Below are positions 1 through 9,172 of a stretch of DNA of 64,000 nucleotides, piece after piece. A program made the translations under genes and the position numbers. This stretch comes from Mycobacterium sp. (lineage in GTDB: Bacteria > Actinomycetota > Actinomycetes > Mycobacteriales > Mycobacteriaceae), in the NCBI GenBank assembly GCA_016197405.1, contig JACPVR010000012.1, positions 186,001 to 250,000 on the forward strand, in the 5' to 3' direction. Below the pieces are notes generated by a model. The model was not told the DNA's origin and ran no database searches. It saw only the letters and a list, made by a program, of their open reading frames with translations. Positions within the stretch are counted from its first letter, which is position 1; each line of letters opens with the position of its first letter.

Positions 1-2
1 TC

Positions 3-686
3 GCGGGCCGCAACCTCAAGAAGGTCGTCCTGGAGCTCGGCGGCTCCGACCCGTTCATCGTGCTGAGCTCGGACAATCTGGACGAGACCGTGGAAGCGGC
101 CATCGCCGGACGGTTCGAGAACGCCGGGCAGGCCTGTAACGCCGCCAAGCGTTTCATCGTCGCCGCCGATATCTACGACGAGTTCCTGGACAAGTTCACC
201 AAGAAGGTCTTCGAGGCCGGCGAGGGCCTGGCACCGCTGTCCTCGCTGGCCGCGGCGGAACGCCTCGGCGAACAGGTCGACCGCGCCGTCGCCGAAGGCG
301 CATCGCTGGCCACCCAGGGTGAGCGCAACGGCGCGTACTTCCCGCCCGGCGTGCTCACGGGCCTGTCCCCCGAGGCTGCTGCCGCCAAGGAGGAGCTGTT
401 CGGTCCGGTTGCCACGGTGTACAAGGTCGCCGACGAGGACGAAGCGGTGGCGCTGGCCAACGATATTCCGTTCGGCCTGGGTTCCTATGTGTTCACCACG
501 GACGCCGAGCAGGCCAAACGCGTCGCCGACAAGATCGACGCCGGAATGGTTTTCGTCAACGTCGTCGGAGCCGACGGGGTGGAGTTGCCGTTCGGCGGTG
601 TCAAGCGTTCCGGTTTCGGCCGTGAACTCGGCCGGTTCGGTATCGACGAGTTCGTCAACAAGAAGCTCATCCGCATCGGCGGATAG
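3..686 (+). CDS. Succinate-semialdehyde-type aldehyde dehydrogenase, C-terminal part
   Basis: The 5' end lies outside the window and 227 codons are visible. The fragment opens with the aldehyde dehydrogenase block ELGGSDPFIV, whose glutamate is the general base. The nucleophilic cysteine follows in NAGQACNAAKRF, about visible residue 45, and then EELFGPV and PFGGVKRSGFGRELG. These blocks match the Sad/GabD1 type of NAD(P)-dependent succinate-semialdehyde dehydrogenase, which oxidises succinate semialdehyde to succinate in the cytoplasm. Substrate is inferred from the family only. A strong hairpin 10 nt after the stop suggests it ends its transcript. Confidence 0.9.
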   Translation, partial: AGRNLKKVVLELGGSDPFIVLSSDNLDETVEAAIAGRFENAGQACNAAKRFIVAADIYDEFLDKFTKKVFEAGEGLAPLSSLAAAERLGEQVDRAVAEGASLATQGERNGAYFPPGVLTGLSPEAAAAKEELFGPVATVYKVADEDEAVALANDIPFGLGSYVFTTDAEQAKRVADKIDAGMVFVNVVGADGVELPFGGVKRSGFGRELGRFGIDEFVNKKLIRIGG

Positions 687-696
687 TTGAACCGAT

Positions 697-730
697 CTGT
701 GCCCCCTGCTCGTATAGGCAGGGGGCACAG
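697..730 (+). terminator. Strong hairpin terminator after the aldehyde dehydrogenase
   Basis: CTGTGCCCCCTGC pairs perfectly with GCAGGGGGCACAG, giving 13 bp of stem around the 8-nt loop TCGTATAG. It starts 10 nt after the dehydrogenase stop. There is no U-run, as is usual for mycobacterial intrinsic terminators. Confidence 0.75.
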
Positions 731-817
731 TCGCGCGTGGGCATCTTGATTCCGTAGATGGCCTTCGTGATGCTGGAAACCGGAGCGTCTCGAACCGTCT
801 ACTCCTTGGAGCGCGTC

Positions 818-1222
818 ATGGCATCCTCGTTGAGCTACCGACTGCTGCAGATCGCACTCGTGGTCTCCGGAGCGGTGATGATCCTGCTGTATCCACTGGC
901 CGTGGTGTGGCCATCCGGGTGGGCCTGGCATCACGGAGCGCCGTACGAATCCGACTACTTCATGATGATCGTCGGCCTGTATGTGACGCTCGGACTGTTT
1001 GTCTGCAACGCCGCGCGCCGACCACAGGCCAACGTCAGCCTGATCTGGTTCGCGGTGTGCTCCAGCGTCGTACACGCCGCGATCATGGCAGTGCAGGCGT
1101 TGCACAGCGAGCACCAGATGGGCCATCTGGCCGGTGACGTGCCCGCCCTGCTGGGGGCGGCGGTGGTGCTGTCGATCCTGGTGGTGTCATCGGGAATTCA
1201 ACGGCGTGCGCCACAAGCGTAG
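818..1222 (+). CDS. Small four-helix membrane protein (DUF6632-like)
   Basis: A 134-aa hydrophobic protein with about four membrane helices. The conserved-looking blocks are YPLAVVWPSGWAWH near residue 25, MIVGLYVTLG, and SVVHAAIMAVQAL, which I associate with the uncharacterised DUF6632 family. I chose the ATG at 818 because GGAG sits 6 nt upstream; an in-frame ATG at 758 has no ribosome site. Single gene, convergent with the next gene, function unknown. Confidence 0.7.
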   Translation: MASSLSYRLLQIALVVSGAVMILLYPLAVVWPSGWAWHHGAPYESDYFMMIVGLYVTLGLFVCNAARRPQANVSLIWFAVCSSVVHAAIMAVQALHSEHQMGHLAGDVPALLGAAVVLSILVVSSGIQRRAPQA

Positions 1223-1254
1223 GCCCGGCCGGTGCGCCACGCCGGCGCCGTCCG

Positions 1255-2259
1255 TCAGCCGCTGACGACATTACGCAAGGGTTCGCCGCGCTGCAGACGG
1301 CCGATATTGTCGGCGATATCGTCGACGCGGCCTTCGAAGGTGGCGCGCGTGATACCCGAGGAGTGCGGCGTGAGCAGCGCCCGCGTGAGCGCACCGAACG
1401 GCAGTGAGCTGGGCGCGCCGAGACCGTCCGCACCGGGGTAGGAATACCAGACGTCGATGGCTGCGCCGCGGATCTCACCGGCCAGCAACGCGTTGTAGAG
1501 TGCGCGTTCGTCGATGAGCAGTCCGCGTCCCACGTTGATGAGCACACCGTCGCGACCGATCTGCTGCAACTGTTCGGCGCCGATCATTCCGGTGGTGGCA
1601 GCTGTCAACGGCGCCGAGACCACGACGACATCGGACTCGGTGAGCAGCCTGCCGAGCCCGGAGGTGTCGGCGGCCCACTCCAGACCGTGTTCGGCAGCGT
1701 CGAGACGCCCGGAACCGGTCACCGCCACACCGGCGGAACCGAAGGCGCGGAACAGATTCCATGCTCGCTGACCGATATGACCGAACCCGACAAAACCGAT
1801 ACGGGCGTCCATCAACGTACCCGGTTGCGGGATGGATCTGTCGTAGACCGAGGTCGCCCACACGTCACGGCGCAACGCACGGTCCTGCGTCAGGAAGTCC
1901 CGGCGCAGGAGTACCGCGGCGGCGATTATGTACTCGGCGATCGACTGCTCGTGGTGAAACGTATTGGCCACCAGCACATCGGGGCGCAGTGCGGCGAACT
2001 CGATCTTGTCGGTGCCCGCTCCTGCCGCATGTACCAGGCGGAGCTGTGCAGCGGTCTGCGCCATCTCGGCGGTGAACCGGCCGCCGACGCTGACATCGGC
2101 GTCTTTCAACTCCTCGAGCACCGTTAGCCGATCAGCGCCCGCCAGCCAGACGACTGCGGTGCCACTCGGTACGGCGGATTCGAAGCGTTCGCGGTGCGGA
2201 ACCAGATTCGGATCGTTGACAACCACTTTCATGGCCCGGCCGCCCGCCGGTTTCGTCAT
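1255..2259 (-). CDS. D-isomer-specific 2-hydroxyacid dehydrogenase, last gene of the aldarate operon
   Basis: A 334-aa NAD(P)-dependent 2-hydroxyacid dehydrogenase. The Rossmann glycine motif is [13 protein letters not shown] in the middle of the protein. The catalytic arginine block [10 protein letters not shown] and the C-terminal histidine block LTPHSSG complete the active site. The ATG at 2259 overlaps the stop of gudD (ATGA), so the two are translationally coupled, which ties it to aldarate use. It may reduce a 2-oxo or semialdehyde intermediate such as tartronate semialdehyde or hydroxypyruvate, but that is inference. It is one of three paralogous hydroxyacid dehydrogenases in the window (also 11095 and 45697). 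Confidence 0.88.
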   Translation of the reverse strand: MTKPAGGRAMKVVVNDPNLVPHRERFESAVPSGTAVVWLAGADRLTVLEELKDADVSVGGRFTAEMAQTAAQLRLVHAAGAGTDKIEFAALRPDVLVANTFHHEQSIAEYIIAAAVLLRRDFLTQDRALRRDVWATSVYDRSIPQPGTLMDARIGFVGFGHIGQRAWNLFRAFGSAGVAVTGSGRLDAAEHGLEWAADTSGLGRLLTESDVVVVSAPLTAATTGMIGAEQLQQIGRDGVLINVGRGLLIDERALYNALLAGEIRGAAIDVWYSYPGADGLGAPSSLPFGALTRALLTPHSSGITRATFEGRVDDIADNIGRLQRGEPLRNVVSG

Positions 2260-3602
2260 CGCAGCATCGCGGGGCGCTTGCTGTCGAAAGTCCACCCCGG
2301 AATCAGGTACTGCATGGCCATCGCATCATCGCGCGCGCCGAGTCCTTCCTTGAGGTACAGCGCATGCGCGGCCTCGACCCGGTCCATATCGAGCTGGACA
2401 CCCAGGCCGGGCTCGGCCGGGACACTCAGGTATCCGTCGACGATCTCGAAGGGCTGCTTGGTGATTCGCTGACCGTCCTGCCAGATCCAGTGGGTGTCGA
2501 TGGCGGTGATGTCACCCGGTGCAGCCGCAGCGACGTGGGTGAACATCGCCAGCGATACGTCGAAGTGGTTGTTGGAGTGCGAACCCCAGGTCAGACCCCA
2601 GGCATCACAGAGCTGTGCGACGCGCACCGACCCGCTCATTGTCCAGAAATGCGGGTCGGCCAACGGGATGTCGACGGCACCGGACCTGATGGCATGGCCC
2701 ATCTCGCGCCAGTCGGTGGCGATCATATTGGTCGCCGTCGGCAGCCCGGTCGCGCGTTTGAACTCTGCCATCACCTCACGGCCCGAGAAACCGCCCTCGG
2801 GACCGACCGGGTCCTCGGCATAAGCCAGGACCCCGCTCAGATCGCGGCAGGTCCTGATCGCGTCGGCCAGCAGCCAGCCGCCATTGGGATCCAGGGTTAT
2901 GCGCGCCTCGGGGAACCGGTGCGCGAGCGCCGTGACGGCCTTGGCCTCGTCAGCCGCCGGCAGCACACCGCCCTTGAGTTTGAAATCGGCGAAACCGTAA
3001 CGTTTGTGGGCGGCCTCGGCCAACCGCACGACGGCCTCCGGGGTCAAGGCCTGTTCGTGGCGTACCCGTGACCACTCGTCGGCACCGGGCTCCTCGTCGT
3101 CCGGTGACCGGTAAGCCAGGTCGGTCTTGTTGCGGTCTCCGACGAAGAACAGATAGCCCAGCGCTTGTACCTTGGTGCGCTGCTGCCCGTCGCCGAGCAG
3201 CGCCGCCACCGGCACCTCGAGATGCTGACCGAGCAGGTCGAGCAGGGCGGACTCCACCGCTGTCACCGCGTGCACCATGATCCGCAGGTCGAAGGTCTGC
3301 GCACCGCGGCCGCCGGAGTCCCGGTCGGCGAACGCGGCCCGCATCGCGGTCAGCACGGCCTGGTAGGCGCCGACACTGTGACCGACGACGAGGGCGCGGG
3401 CATCTTCGAGCGTGCGCCGGATCGGCTCGCCGCCGGGCACCTCGCCGACACCGGTGCGTCCGTCGGAGTCGGTGAGCACCACCAGGTTCCGGGTGAAGAA
3501 CGGGGCGTGCGCACCGCTGAGGTTCAGCAGCATACTGTCGTGTCCGGCCACCGGGATCACGGTCATCTCGGTGATCACCGGTGTGCGATGTGTTGCGTTC
3601 AT
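2256..3602 (-). CDS. gudD: Glucarate dehydratase
   Basis: A 448-aa enolase-superfamily enzyme that dehydrates D-glucarate (often L-idarate too) to 5-dehydro-4-deoxy-D-glucarate. It closely follows the E. coli GudD sequence as I remember it, and E. coli GudD is 446 aa. Shared blocks are [17 protein letters not shown] at the N-terminus and [17 protein letters not shown]. The K-x-K of FKLKGGV lies near residue 207, followed by the metal ligands in LDPNGGW and [20 protein letters not shown], and the catalytic His in [15 protein letters not shown] start at the ATG at 3602, where [13 protein letters not shown] matches the family N-terminus. It lies 31 nt after the IclR gene and overlaps the next gene by ATGA. 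Confidence 0.95.
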   Translation of the reverse strand: MNATHRTPVITEMTVIPVAGHDSMLLNLSGAHAPFFTRNLVVLTDSDGRTGVGEVPGGEPIRRTLEDARALVVGHSVGAYQAVLTAMRAAFADRDSGGRGAQTFDLRIMVHAVTAVESALLDLLGQHLEVPVAALLGDGQQRTKVQALGYLFFVGDRNKTDLAYRSPDDEEPGADEWSRVRHEQALTPEAVVRLAEAAHKRYGFADFKLKGGVLPAADEAKAVTALAHRFPEARITLDPNGGWLLADAIRTCRDLSGVLAYAEDPVGPEGGFSGREVMAEFKRATGLPTATNMIATDWREMGHAIRSGAVDIPLADPHFWTMSGSVRVAQLCDAWGLTWGSHSNNHFDVSLAMFTHVAAAAPGDITAIDTHWIWQDGQRITKQPFEIVDGYLSVPAEPGLGVQLDMDRVEAAHALYLKEGLGARDDAMAMQYLIPGWTFDSKRPAMLR

Positions 3603-3633
3603 CTCGCGCGCTCTTTCTTCTGTGGGTGCTGAT

Positions 3634-4431
3634 TCACTGCGCAAACCATTTCTCGCCGTTGGCAACCGGCCGGACCACTCGGGACACTTTGTCGCATGCC
3701 GTTCGCAGTGCCTCGACGATCTCGGCCTCGCGGGCCGGGCTCAGCCGACTGATCGGCACCGACGCGCTGATCGCATCCTGCGCGGGCAGCGTGTAGCGCA
3801 GCGTCACCGCGAAACACCGCAGCCCCAGGGTGTTCTCCTCGTTGTCGGTGGCATAGCCCCGGACCCGGACGTCGTCGAGGGACTCGTCCAGGACTGCCCG
3901 GTCGGTGATGGTGTGCACCGTCAGCGCATCGAGATCGGCCGGAATGTGGGCGTCCCGCTCGGCTCCATGCCGGTCGGCCAGCAGGGCCTTGCCCAATGCG
4001 GTGGCGTACGCGGGCAGCCGGCGACCCACCCGGTTTGCTTGGCGCACATATTGTTTGGATTCACGGGTGGCAAGGTAGACGATATCGCAGCCGTCGAGCC
4101 GACCCAGATGGAAGGTCTCGTCGAGATCGGCGCGCAACTCGTCGAGGAATGGTGTTATCAACGGCAGATAGGGATCGCTGTCGAGGTAGCTGGTCCCGAC
4201 CAGCAACGCCCGCATACCGATACCGTAGAGCGCGCCGGAGGAGTCCGACCGCACCCAGCCCTGGGCGACCAGGGTGCGCAACAAGGCGTGCGCGCTGCTG
4301 CGCGGCATGTCCAGCGCCGCGCAGATCTCCCTGATCCGGGCGGGTTGGTCGTGGCGGCCGGCCAGGAACTCCAACAGCTCGACCGTGCGCACCGCGGACT
4401 TCACCTTGCGGACGCTGACATCGTCAGACAC
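3634..4431 (-). CDS. IclR-family transcriptional regulator of the aldarate operon
   Basis: A 265-aa IclR-type regulator: an N-terminal winged helix (residues about 8-70, [12 protein letters not shown] and [13 protein letters not shown]) and a C-terminal effector domain containing [13 protein letters not shown] and [13 protein letters not shown]. The effector domain usually binds small aromatic or sugar acids. I chose the GTG at 4431 because GAGGAG lies 5 nt upstream; a GTG at 4449 overlapping the previous stop is the alternative. It sits inside the transporter-gudD operon, so it probably senses an aldarate or an intermediate of its breakdown. The window also holds a LysR regulator for the sister operon. 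Confidence 0.88.
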   Translation of the reverse strand: MSDDVSVRKVKSAVRTVELLEFLAGRHDQPARIREICAALDMPRSSAHALLRTLVAQGWVRSDSSGALYGIGMRALLVGTSYLDSDPYLPLITPFLDELRADLDETFHLGRLDGCDIVYLATRESKQYVRQANRVGRRLPAYATALGKALLADRHGAERDAHIPADLDALTVHTITDRAVLDESLDDVRVRGYATDNEENTLGLRCFAVTLRYTLPAQDAISASVPISRLSPAREAEIVEALRTACDKVSRVVRPVANGEKWFAQ

Positions 4432-4445
4432 GTCATCTCCTCGAC

Positions 4446-5162
4446 TCACAGCAACTCCCGCATGATCAGGACCGCGGCCCCGGTCGCCGAAACCGTTATC
4501 GCCAACCAGCGCAGCCGATCCCGGTTCAGGTACCGGTTAACCACCCGGGAGAGCGCGTAACCGGCCACCGCAGCGGGCACCAGCACCGCGAAGGTCGCGA
4601 AGGTGTGGCGGTCGACCGCGCCGGTTGCCGCCAGTGCGATCAGCGACATCAACGAGCCGATCAGGAAGAACCCGCTCATGGTGCCACGCAGGCGTGCCCC
4701 GGTGTTGCGCTGCCACACCAGCGCCATCGGCGGTCCGCCGATCGATGTCGCAGTGCCCAACACACCCGAAGTCGCGCCTGCCAGAACGACATTGCGAGGC
4801 CGGGCCGCAGGCACCCAACCGAAGCTGGTCAGTGCCACACCCAGTAGGACCACCCCGGCCAGCAGCAGCGCCAAGCCGCGTTCGGGCAGCGCCGCCAACA
4901 ACAGCGCGCCGGCGATGGTGCCGGGAACGCGCCCGAGAAGTGCCCAACCGGTGCCACGCAGGTCGATGTCCTCGCGTTCGGTGATGACCACGATCAACGT
5001 GACCAACGCCGCCAGCATTATCAGGGTGCCGGGGATCAGGCCGGGATCGACGATGGCGACCACCGGGGCAGCCAGCATCCCGATACCGAAACCGATCGAC
5101 GCCTGCAGGCAGGAGGCCAGCAGGATCGCCACGGCAACCACCCCGTAGCCCACCGCGCTCAC
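4446..5162 (-). CDS. TauE/SafE-family anion exporter
   Basis: A 238-aa membrane protein with about eight hydrophobic segments and the TauE/SafE look: LLASCLQASIGFGIGMLAAP at the start, and GTATSIGGPPMAL in the second half. The family exports small sulfonated or carboxylated anions. The GTG at 5162 overlaps the stop of the ATPase gene (GTGA), so I rejected the longer in-frame reading to 5321. Its place in the aldarate operon suggests it handles an organic acid rather than a sulfonate, but that is inference. Confidence 0.82.
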   Translation of the reverse strand: MSAVGYGVVAVAILLASCLQASIGFGIGMLAAPVVAIVDPGLIPGTLIMLAALVTLIVVITEREDIDLRGTGWALLGRVPGTIAGALLLAALPERGLALLLAGVVLLGVALTSFGWVPAARPRNVVLAGATSGVLGTATSIGGPPMALVWQRNTGARLRGTMSGFFLIGSLMSLIALAATGAVDRHTFATFAVLVPAAVAGYALSRVVNRYLNRDRLRWLAITVSATGAAVLIMRELL

Positions 5163-6205
5163 ACCGGCACGCTGGTCTGACTTTGGTCGAGCTGATGGTC
5201 CAGATGCAGCGGATGGTGGCATTCGGCTCGGTGCCCGTCGGCGGCGGGTTCGAACGCCAGTGGCGGCCTGGTGCTCGCGCAGATATCGGTCGCCTTGACG
5301 CAGCGGGTACGGAACCGGCACCCCGACGGCGGGTTCAGCGGCGAAGGGATCTCACCGGTGAGGATGATCTTCTCCTTGCGTTGCGCGGCGTCCAGTTTGG
5401 GTGCCGCCGACATCAGCGCCGCGGTGTAGGGGTGATCGGGCCGCTCGAAAACGGCTTCGGTCTCGCCGGATTCGATGATCCGTCCCAGGTACATCACCGA
5501 TACCCGGTCGGCGACATGCCGTACCACCGACAGGTCATGCGAGATGAAGATGTAGGAGATACCCAATTCCTGCTGCAGTTCGTTGAGCAGGTTGAGCACC
5601 TGCGCCTGCACCGACAGGTCGAGTGCCGAGACCGGCTCGTCGCAGATGATCACATCGGGGTTCAGTGCCAGCGCGCGTGCGATGCCGATTCGTTGACGCT
5701 GACCACCGGAGAACTCCTGCGGATACTTGTCGGCGTCGCCGGGCCGCAGACCGACCAGGTCGAGCAGGCCACGTATGCGCAGGTTGCGGTCGTTGCGGCC
5801 GGGGTACAACGTCTTATGGGTGCGCCACGGCTCGGCGATGATGTCACCGGCCGTCATGCGTGCGTTGAGCGAGGCGTAGGGGTCCTGGAAGACCATCTGC
5901 ACCCGGCGGCGAAACTTCAGCAGGTCCTTGCCTGCGAGGGTGAACGGGTCGATGCCGTCGAACCGCACCGTCCCGGAGTCCGGTCGCTCGAGCATCATCA
6001 ATGTGCGCGCCAGGGTGGACTTTCCGCATCCCGACTCACCCACCAGACCCAGCGTCTCACCCCGACCGAGCTCAAGGCTTATCCCGTCGAGGGCGCACAG
6101 CTTCTGCTTACCCGCGCCGGGCACCGAGAAGGATTTCGTAAGGTCACGGACCGTCAGCAACGACTGGGGCTCGGGCCGGTCGGCGACCCTTTCCGACTCA
6201 GACAT
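5159..6205 (-). CDS. ABC transporter ATP-binding protein, DppF/OppF type
   Basis: A 348-aa ATPase of a peptide/nickel-type importer. Walker A is GESGCGKST near residue 57, the signature is FSGGQRQRIGIARAL, and Walker B is VIICDEPVSALD. The oligopeptide-transporter C-terminal extension carries cysteines (SGCRFRTRCVKATDIC). I chose the ATG at 6205, with GAGGAGG 7 nt upstream, overlapping the DppD-like gene by 8 nt. With the DppD, DppC, DppB and binding-protein genes it makes a complete importer. The neighbouring gudD suggests an aldaric acid or its conjugate as cargo, which would be unusual for this transporter class. Confidence 0.93.
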   Translation of the reverse strand: MSESERVADRPEPQSLLTVRDLTKSFSVPGAGKQKLCALDGISLELGRGETLGLVGESGCGKSTLARTLMMLERPDSGTVRFDGIDPFTLAGKDLLKFRRRVQMVFQDPYASLNARMTAGDIIAEPWRTHKTLYPGRNDRNLRIRGLLDLVGLRPGDADKYPQEFSGGQRQRIGIARALALNPDVIICDEPVSALDLSVQAQVLNLLNELQQELGISYIFISHDLSVVRHVADRVSVMYLGRIIESGETEAVFERPDHPYTAALMSAAPKLDAAQRKEKIILTGEIPSPLNPPSGCRFRTRCVKATDICASTRPPLAFEPAADGHRAECHHPLHLDHQLDQSQTSVPV

Positions 6206-7217
6206 TGACAACCTCCTCGGGATAGAAGCATGCGGCCTCGCGGCCCGGACCGGTCTCGCGTAGTTCCGGTCGTGCTGTCGTGCAGGCATCGCGGGCCAGC
6301 GGACAGCGCGCCTGATAGACGCAGCCGTTGGGAATGGAGTGCAGGTCCGGTGGCGCGCCGCCGATCGATTTGAGGTCCTGACCCCGCACCACGTTGACCG
6401 GCACCGAATTCAGCAGTCCTTTGGTGTAGGGATGCTTGGGGTTGGCGAAAACCTCGGCCACCGTGCCGGTTTCGACGATGTTCCCGGCATACATGACCGC
6501 AACCCGGTCGGCTTCCTCGGCCACCAGGGCGAGGTCGTGGGTGATCAGCACGACTGCCATGTCGAACTCGGTACGCAGCCCACGCAGCAGAGCCATGATC
6601 TGCGCCTGCACCGTGACGTCGAGCGCGGTGGTGGGTTCGTCGGCGATCAGCACACTGGGGTTCAGCGCCACCGCCATGGCGATCAGCAGACGCTGCCGCA
6701 TACCGCCGGAGAACTGATGCGGGTAGGAATTCATCCGGGATTCCGGCTGCGGGATGCCCACCCGCGTCATCAGTTCCACCGCCTTGCGTTTGGCCTCTTT
6801 GGCCTTCATGCCGTGGTGGATCCGGAATGGTTCGGCCAGTTGTGTGCCGACGGTGTAGAGCGGGTTGAGCGCGGTCAGCGCGTCCTGGAAGACAATCGCC
6901 AGCTCGGTACCGGCCAGCTCGCGTCTCTTCTTGCGTCCCGCGGTCACCAGGTCGGTGCCGGCCAGCAGGGCCGAGCCGTCGGTGATCTCGGCGACCGGTT
7001 CGAGCAGACCGACCAGCGCGGTGGCCGTCATCGACTTACCGCAACCGGATTCCCCCAGCAGGGCTAGGGTCTCACCTCGGTGGGCCTCGAAGGACACTCC
7101 GTTGACGGCGCGGACGGTACCTCTGATGGTGCGGATGTCCACGGTCAGGCCGTCGACCCGCAGCGCGGGATCGGTGACGACATCGTGGGTGGGCATGTGG
7201 TCGGCGACTGCGGTCAT
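6198..7217 (-). CDS. ABC transporter ATP-binding protein, DppD/OppD type
   Basis: A 339-aa ATPase, partner of the DppF-like subunit. Walker A is [11 protein letters not shown] near residues 54-63, followed by [17 protein letters not shown], the signature [17 protein letters not shown], Walker [16 protein letters not shown] and the H-loop [10 protein letters not shown]. The C-terminal cysteine block [15 protein letters not shown] is typical of the peptide-transporter subfamily. I take the ATG at 7217, which overlaps the permease stop by ATGA. A much longer open frame continues upstream to 7814, but it is only the antisense-register shadow of the permease gene. Confidence 0.93.
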   Translation of the reverse strand: MTAVADHMPTHDVVTDPALRVDGLTVDIRTIRGTVRAVNGVSFEAHRGETLALLGESGCGKSMTATALVGLLEPVAEITDGSALLAGTDLVTAGRKKRRELAGTELAIVFQDALTALNPLYTVGTQLAEPFRIHHGMKAKEAKRKAVELMTRVGIPQPESRMNSYPHQFSGGMRQRLLIAMAVALNPSVLIADEPTTALDVTVQAQIMALLRGLRTEFDMAVVLITHDLALVAEEADRVAVMYAGNIVETGTVAEVFANPKHPYTKGLLNSVPVNVVRGQDLKSIGGAPPDLHSIPNGCVYQARCPLARDACTTARPELRETGPGREAACFYPEEVVNV

Positions 7218-8200
7218 GAGAGAGCCTTCGTGGTCTTGGTGAAACGGGACAGGCGCTTCTGCGGAACGGTGAGCCGCCAGCGCTGGCCGGGATCGGTGGC
7301 TATGCGCGCCCAGGCGGCGAGGATTGTCGTCGACACCGTGGTTATCACGATGGCCACGCCGGGGAAGAACGACAGCCACCATGCCGTGTGCAGATAGGTA
7401 CGCCCTTGCGACACCATCAGGCCCCAGCTGACATCGGGTGGCTGGATGCCGATGCCCAGGAAGCTCAATGACGACTCGGCGAGCATCACGTAGCAGAAGT
7501 CCAGGGTGGCCACCGTCAGCAGTGTCGGCAGTACCACCGGGAAGACATGCCGGGCGATGATCGACGTGGAGCTCGCCCCGAAGGTGCGGGCGGCATCGAC
7601 GAAAACCCTGCTGGCCAGCTCCGAGGACTCGGCTCGCGCGGTGCGCAGATACACCGGGATACGGGTGAGGGCCAGCACGGCAACGATGTTGGCGGCGCTG
7701 GGCGAGAACACATACAGCACCACGACGGCCAGCAGCAGTGACGGGAAGCTCATGATGACATCGGCGATCCGCATGGCCAGCGTCTCCCGCCAGCCCCGGT
7801 AGTAGCCGGCCCACATGCCGATGAGTGACCCGATGACTGCGCTGATGACGACCGCGGGTACCGCCACCGACAGCGTCGTGCGGCTGGCGACGATGAGCCG
7901 CGCCAGCATGCTTCGTCCCAGCGGATCGGTACCGAGCACATTGGCCCAGCCGTGCGCCAGGGTGAACGGCGCCTGGTTGGAGTTGTCCAGGTCGATGTGG
8001 GTGGCCAGGTTGCCCACCAACATCGGTCCGAAGATCGCCGTCAGGAACACCAGTGCGAGTACGACGGCCGCGGCGGCCGCCACCCGGTCGTTGGCCAGCA
8101 GGCGAAACCAGACCGAGCGGGTCCGGGGCTTGGCGGTACCCGCGTCACCGACGATCGCGGTGGTGGGTTTGACTGGTACCAGATCGATTTGAGTGCTCAT
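7214..8200 (-). CDS. ABC transporter permease, DppC/OppC type
   Basis: A 328-aa inner-membrane permease. A cytoplasmic N-terminal tail is followed by a first helix (AAAAVVLALVFLTAIFG, near residue 40) and a long external loop with HPLGTDPLGR-like LGTDPLGRSMLARL. The permease helices follow, with the EAA-type loop RTFGASSTSIIARHVFP that contacts the ATPases. The ATG at 8200 has AGGAG 7 nt upstream. It lies 18 nt after the DppB-like gene. Confidence 0.92.
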   Translation of the reverse strand: MSTQIDLVPVKPTTAIVGDAGTAKPRTRSVWFRLLANDRVAAAAAVVLALVFLTAIFGPMLVGNLATHIDLDNSNQAPFTLAHGWANVLGTDPLGRSMLARLIVASRTTLSVAVPAVVISAVIGSLIGMWAGYYRGWRETLAMRIADVIMSFPSLLLAVVVLYVFSPSAANIVAVLALTRIPVYLRTARAESSELASRVFVDAARTFGASSTSIIARHVFPVVLPTLLTVATLDFCYVMLAESSLSFLGIGIQPPDVSWGLMVSQGRTYLHTAWWLSFFPGVAIVITTVSTTILAAWARIATDPGQRWRLTVPQKRLSRFTKTTKALS

Positions 8201-8218
8201 GCGGTTGCTCCTGTAGTC

Positions 8219-9145
8219 CTAGACCCGGGCCGGTTCCCGCACGCGCGCGTCCAGCAGTGCGTAGCAGGCGTCTATGAAGATGTTGAGCAGGAAGATCGAC
8301 ACGGCAGTCAGCAGCACCGCGGCTTGCAGCACTGCGAAGTCGCGCTGCAGGATGGCGTCGATCATCAGCTTGCCGATTCCGGGCCAGCCGAATATCGCCT
8401 CGACCACCACAGCACCGTTGATGAGGCCGACCGCGAGATCACCGGCGACCGTCAGCGCCGGGGCGGCGGCATTGCGCAGGGCGTGATGGGTGACCACCCG
8501 GACGTCGCTGGCGCCCTTGCTGCGCGCCAGCCGGACGTAGGGGGCCGACAGCGCGGAGACCATCGCGCCGCGAACCACCTGGGTCAGCACCCCGAGCGGG
8601 CGGATCAGCAGCGTCGCGATCGGCAGGACCCAGGACAGTGCACCATCGACACCCGAGGTGGGCAGGATTCCCAGCAGCACCGAGAACAACCAGACGCCGG
8701 TGATGGCGAACCAGAAGTCCGGGATGCTGGCGGCGGTCATCGACAGCAGGCTGGAGAACCGGTCGGCCAGCGAGTTGGGCCGGTAGGCGGCCCAGCAGCC
8801 GATCACGATGGCGCCGATGATCGCCAGAAGCATTGTGGTGAAGGCCAATTGCAATGTTGCCGGAAATGCGCGCAGTGCCATCTCGGACGCGGACTGCCCG
8901 GTGCGCAGTGAATTGCCGAAGTCCAGGTGCACGACACCTTTGAAGTAGTCGATCAGCTGGGTCATGATCGGCTGGTCGAAACCGTTCTTAGCGGCGAACG
9001 CCTGTCGCTGCGCCTCGGTTGCCGATTCCGGCAGATAGAGGCTGGTGGGGTCGCCGGTGAGCCGGGCAAGCAGGAAGACACCCAGCAGCACTATGAGCAA
9101 AGGTATTGCGCTGGTGTACATCCGGCGCCGGACGAATGAGAACAT
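8219..9145 (-). CDS. ABC transporter permease, DppB/OppB type
   Basis: A 308-aa inner-membrane permease. The first helix is SAIPLLIVLLGVFLLAR. The DppB hallmark of a substrate-facing loop with YFKGVVHLDFGNSLRTG follows, then the TM core and the coupling loop VRLARSKGASDVRVVTHHALRNA. The C-terminus has FGWPGIGKLMIDAI, typical of the family. The ATG at 9145 is preceded by GGGAGA 9 nt upstream. It pairs with the DppC-like permease to form the importer channel. Confidence 0.92.
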   Translation of the reverse strand: MFSFVRRRMYTSAIPLLIVLLGVFLLARLTGDPTSLYLPESATEAQRQAFAAKNGFDQPIMTQLIDYFKGVVHLDFGNSLRTGQSASEMALRAFPATLQLAFTTMLLAIIGAIVIGCWAAYRPNSLADRFSSLLSMTAASIPDFWFAITGVWLFSVLLGILPTSGVDGALSWVLPIATLLIRPLGVLTQVVRGAMVSALSAPYVRLARSKGASDVRVVTHHALRNAAAPALTVAGDLAVGLINGAVVVEAIFGWPGIGKLMIDAILQRDFAVLQAAVLLTAVSIFLLNIFIDACYALLDARVREPARV

Positions 9146-9172
9146 GGCGGTCGGTCTCCCTTGGCTGGGTTG

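Noticed and set aside
3599..4560. Frames opposite the IclR and exporter genes
   Set aside because: GC-skew shadows of the minus-strand genes; no motifs.
6198..7814. One 538-aa reading frame joining the DppD-like ATPase to sequence upstream
   Set aside because: The part above 7217 lies in another frame of the DppC-like permease gene and has no ABC features; the ATG at 7217 with ATGA overlap is the real start.
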